From assembly GCA_017619905.1 (NCBI GenBank), contig JAFZRK010000142.1, positions 1-6,160 of the forward strand: 6,160 nucleotides of DNA, given 5' to 3'. Position numbers and translations under genes: made by a program. Under the pieces are notes generated by a model. That model ran no database searches and had not been told where the DNA came from. It saw only the letters and a program-made list of their open reading frames with translations. Source of the DNA: Bacillota bacterium. Lineage in GTDB: Bacteria > Bacillota > Clostridia > Peptostreptococcales > Anaerovoracaceae. Below are positions 5,728-6,160 of the stretch, piece by piece (position 1 is the first letter of the stretch; each line of letters opens with the position of its first letter).

Positions 5728-5762
5728 CGGATCATTAAAGCGAACAGTTTTTTAGATATTTT

Positions 5763-5767
5763 GGAGG
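5763..5767 (+). promoter_or_regulatory. Ribosome binding site of the enolase-superfamily gene
   Basis: GGAGG stands 7 bases before the ATG at 5775. It supports this start, which also places the first beta-strand of the capping domain at the N-terminus. Confidence 0.75.
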
Positions 5768-5774
5768 ACAAGTT

Positions 5775-6160
5775 ATGAAAATCACGAAAGTAGAGATCAT
5801 TCCTGTAAACGTTCCTCTTGAGCAGCCGATAGGACACGCGTTCTATAAGCGCACGAGCGGAAAGCACATGATCGTAAAGATCTACAACGACGACGGTCAG
5901 TTCGGCGTAGGGTGCAGCAGCGTTCTGTCCCAGAGCTACTGCATGGACAACCTGGAGTCGACCTGCGCAAAGGCCAAGGAAGTCGCGGAGCTTGCCCTTC
6001 TGGGCCAGAACCCGATGAACATCGAGATGATCCTTGCCAAGGTGGACAACGTGCTGCGCTTCAGCACCCTCACCAAAGCGCCCATCGACTACGCTCTGTA
6101 CGACCTTAAGGGCAAGATCCTGGGAGTTCCGGTCTACGACCTCATAGGCGGACTTGCCAG
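5775..6160 (+). CDS. Mandelate racemase/muconate lactonizing enzyme family protein, N-terminal part
   Basis: The first 128 residues of an enolase-superfamily enzyme; the frame is open to the window edge, so the gene continues to the right. What is present is the N-terminal capping domain: MKITKVEIIPVNVPL (1-15), the variable '20s loop' region (about 16-30, PIGHAFYKRTSGK), a strand HMIVKIYNDDGQFGVG (31-46), and the signature A-P-I-D-Y-A-L-Y-D-L-K-G-K (102-114) followed by LGVPVYDLIGG (116-126). The catalytic barrel with the Lys and the metal-binding Asp/Glu residues lies outside, so reaction class (racemase, cycloisomerase, acid-sugar dehydratase or dipeptide epimerase) cannot be assigned. Family members usually run to about 360-400 residues. 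It follows the URO-D-like gene after 47 bp with no visible terminator and has its own GGAGG site, so an operon is likely. Confidence 0.9.
   Translation, partial: MKITKVEIIPVNVPLEQPIGHAFYKRTSGKHMIVKIYNDDGQFGVGCSSVLSQSYCMDNLESTCAKAKEVAELALLGQNPMNIEMILAKVDNVLRFSTLTKAPIDYALYDLKGKILGVPVYDLIGGLA

Noticed and set aside
5728..5774. Possible terminator at the T-run between the URO-D-like and enolase-superfamily genes
   Set aside because: TTTTTT is present at about 5749-5754, but no stable hairpin precedes it, so read-through is expected.

Overview
The window reads as a bacterial chromosomal segment. It is fairly GC-rich with AT-rich intergenic gaps, and most genes have strong GGAGG-type ribosome binding sites. 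By eye, Ile ATA and Arg AGG/AGA codons are frequent despite the GC content. Together with the gene content (an Fe-S aldo/keto reductase, a Cthe_2159-type secreted carbohydrate-binding protein and a uroporphyrinogen-decarboxylase-like methyltransferase relative), this suggests an anaerobe. A Clostridia-type Bacillota is my first guess and Synergistota is possible; no marker gene fixes the taxonomy.

Layout, left to right. (1) The 3' part of an aldo/keto reductase with two cysteine clusters (1-843), followed 11 bp later by a small nicotinamidase/isochorismatase-family cysteine hydrolase (855-1370); these form one + strand operon. (2) A perfect 12-bp stem terminator (1439-1467) between convergent genes. 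(3) On the - strand, a 543-residue exported protein (1480-3111): signal peptide, Gly-rich collar, repetitive beta-helix domain, long Gly/Pro/Asp/Asn linker and a Trp-rich amphipathic C-terminal tail. (4) A 137-bp divergent promoter region. (5) A D-2-hydroxyacid dehydrogenase (3249-4208) with its own terminator. (6) A 277-bp AT-rich leader with a candidate promoter and an 8-bp direct repeat spaced by 20 bp. (7) A URO-D/methyltransferase-like protein (4486-5727), followed after 47 bp without a visible terminator by the N-terminal third of an enolase-superfamily (mandelate racemase/muconate lactonizing) enzyme that runs off the window.

The genes look like small catabolic and redox units. The first operon may handle an aldehyde or ketone substrate and an amide or nicotinamide-type substrate. 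The last operon pairs a probable methyl-transfer protein with an acid-sugar or cycloisomerase-type enzyme and continues to the right. The D-2-hydroxyacid dehydrogenase would fit hydroxyacid metabolism next to the latter, but this link rests only on proximity. I see no tRNA, rRNA, CRISPR array, insertion sequence or phage gene. The least ordinary elements are the architecture of the surface protein and the altered metal-site signature of the URO-D-like protein.
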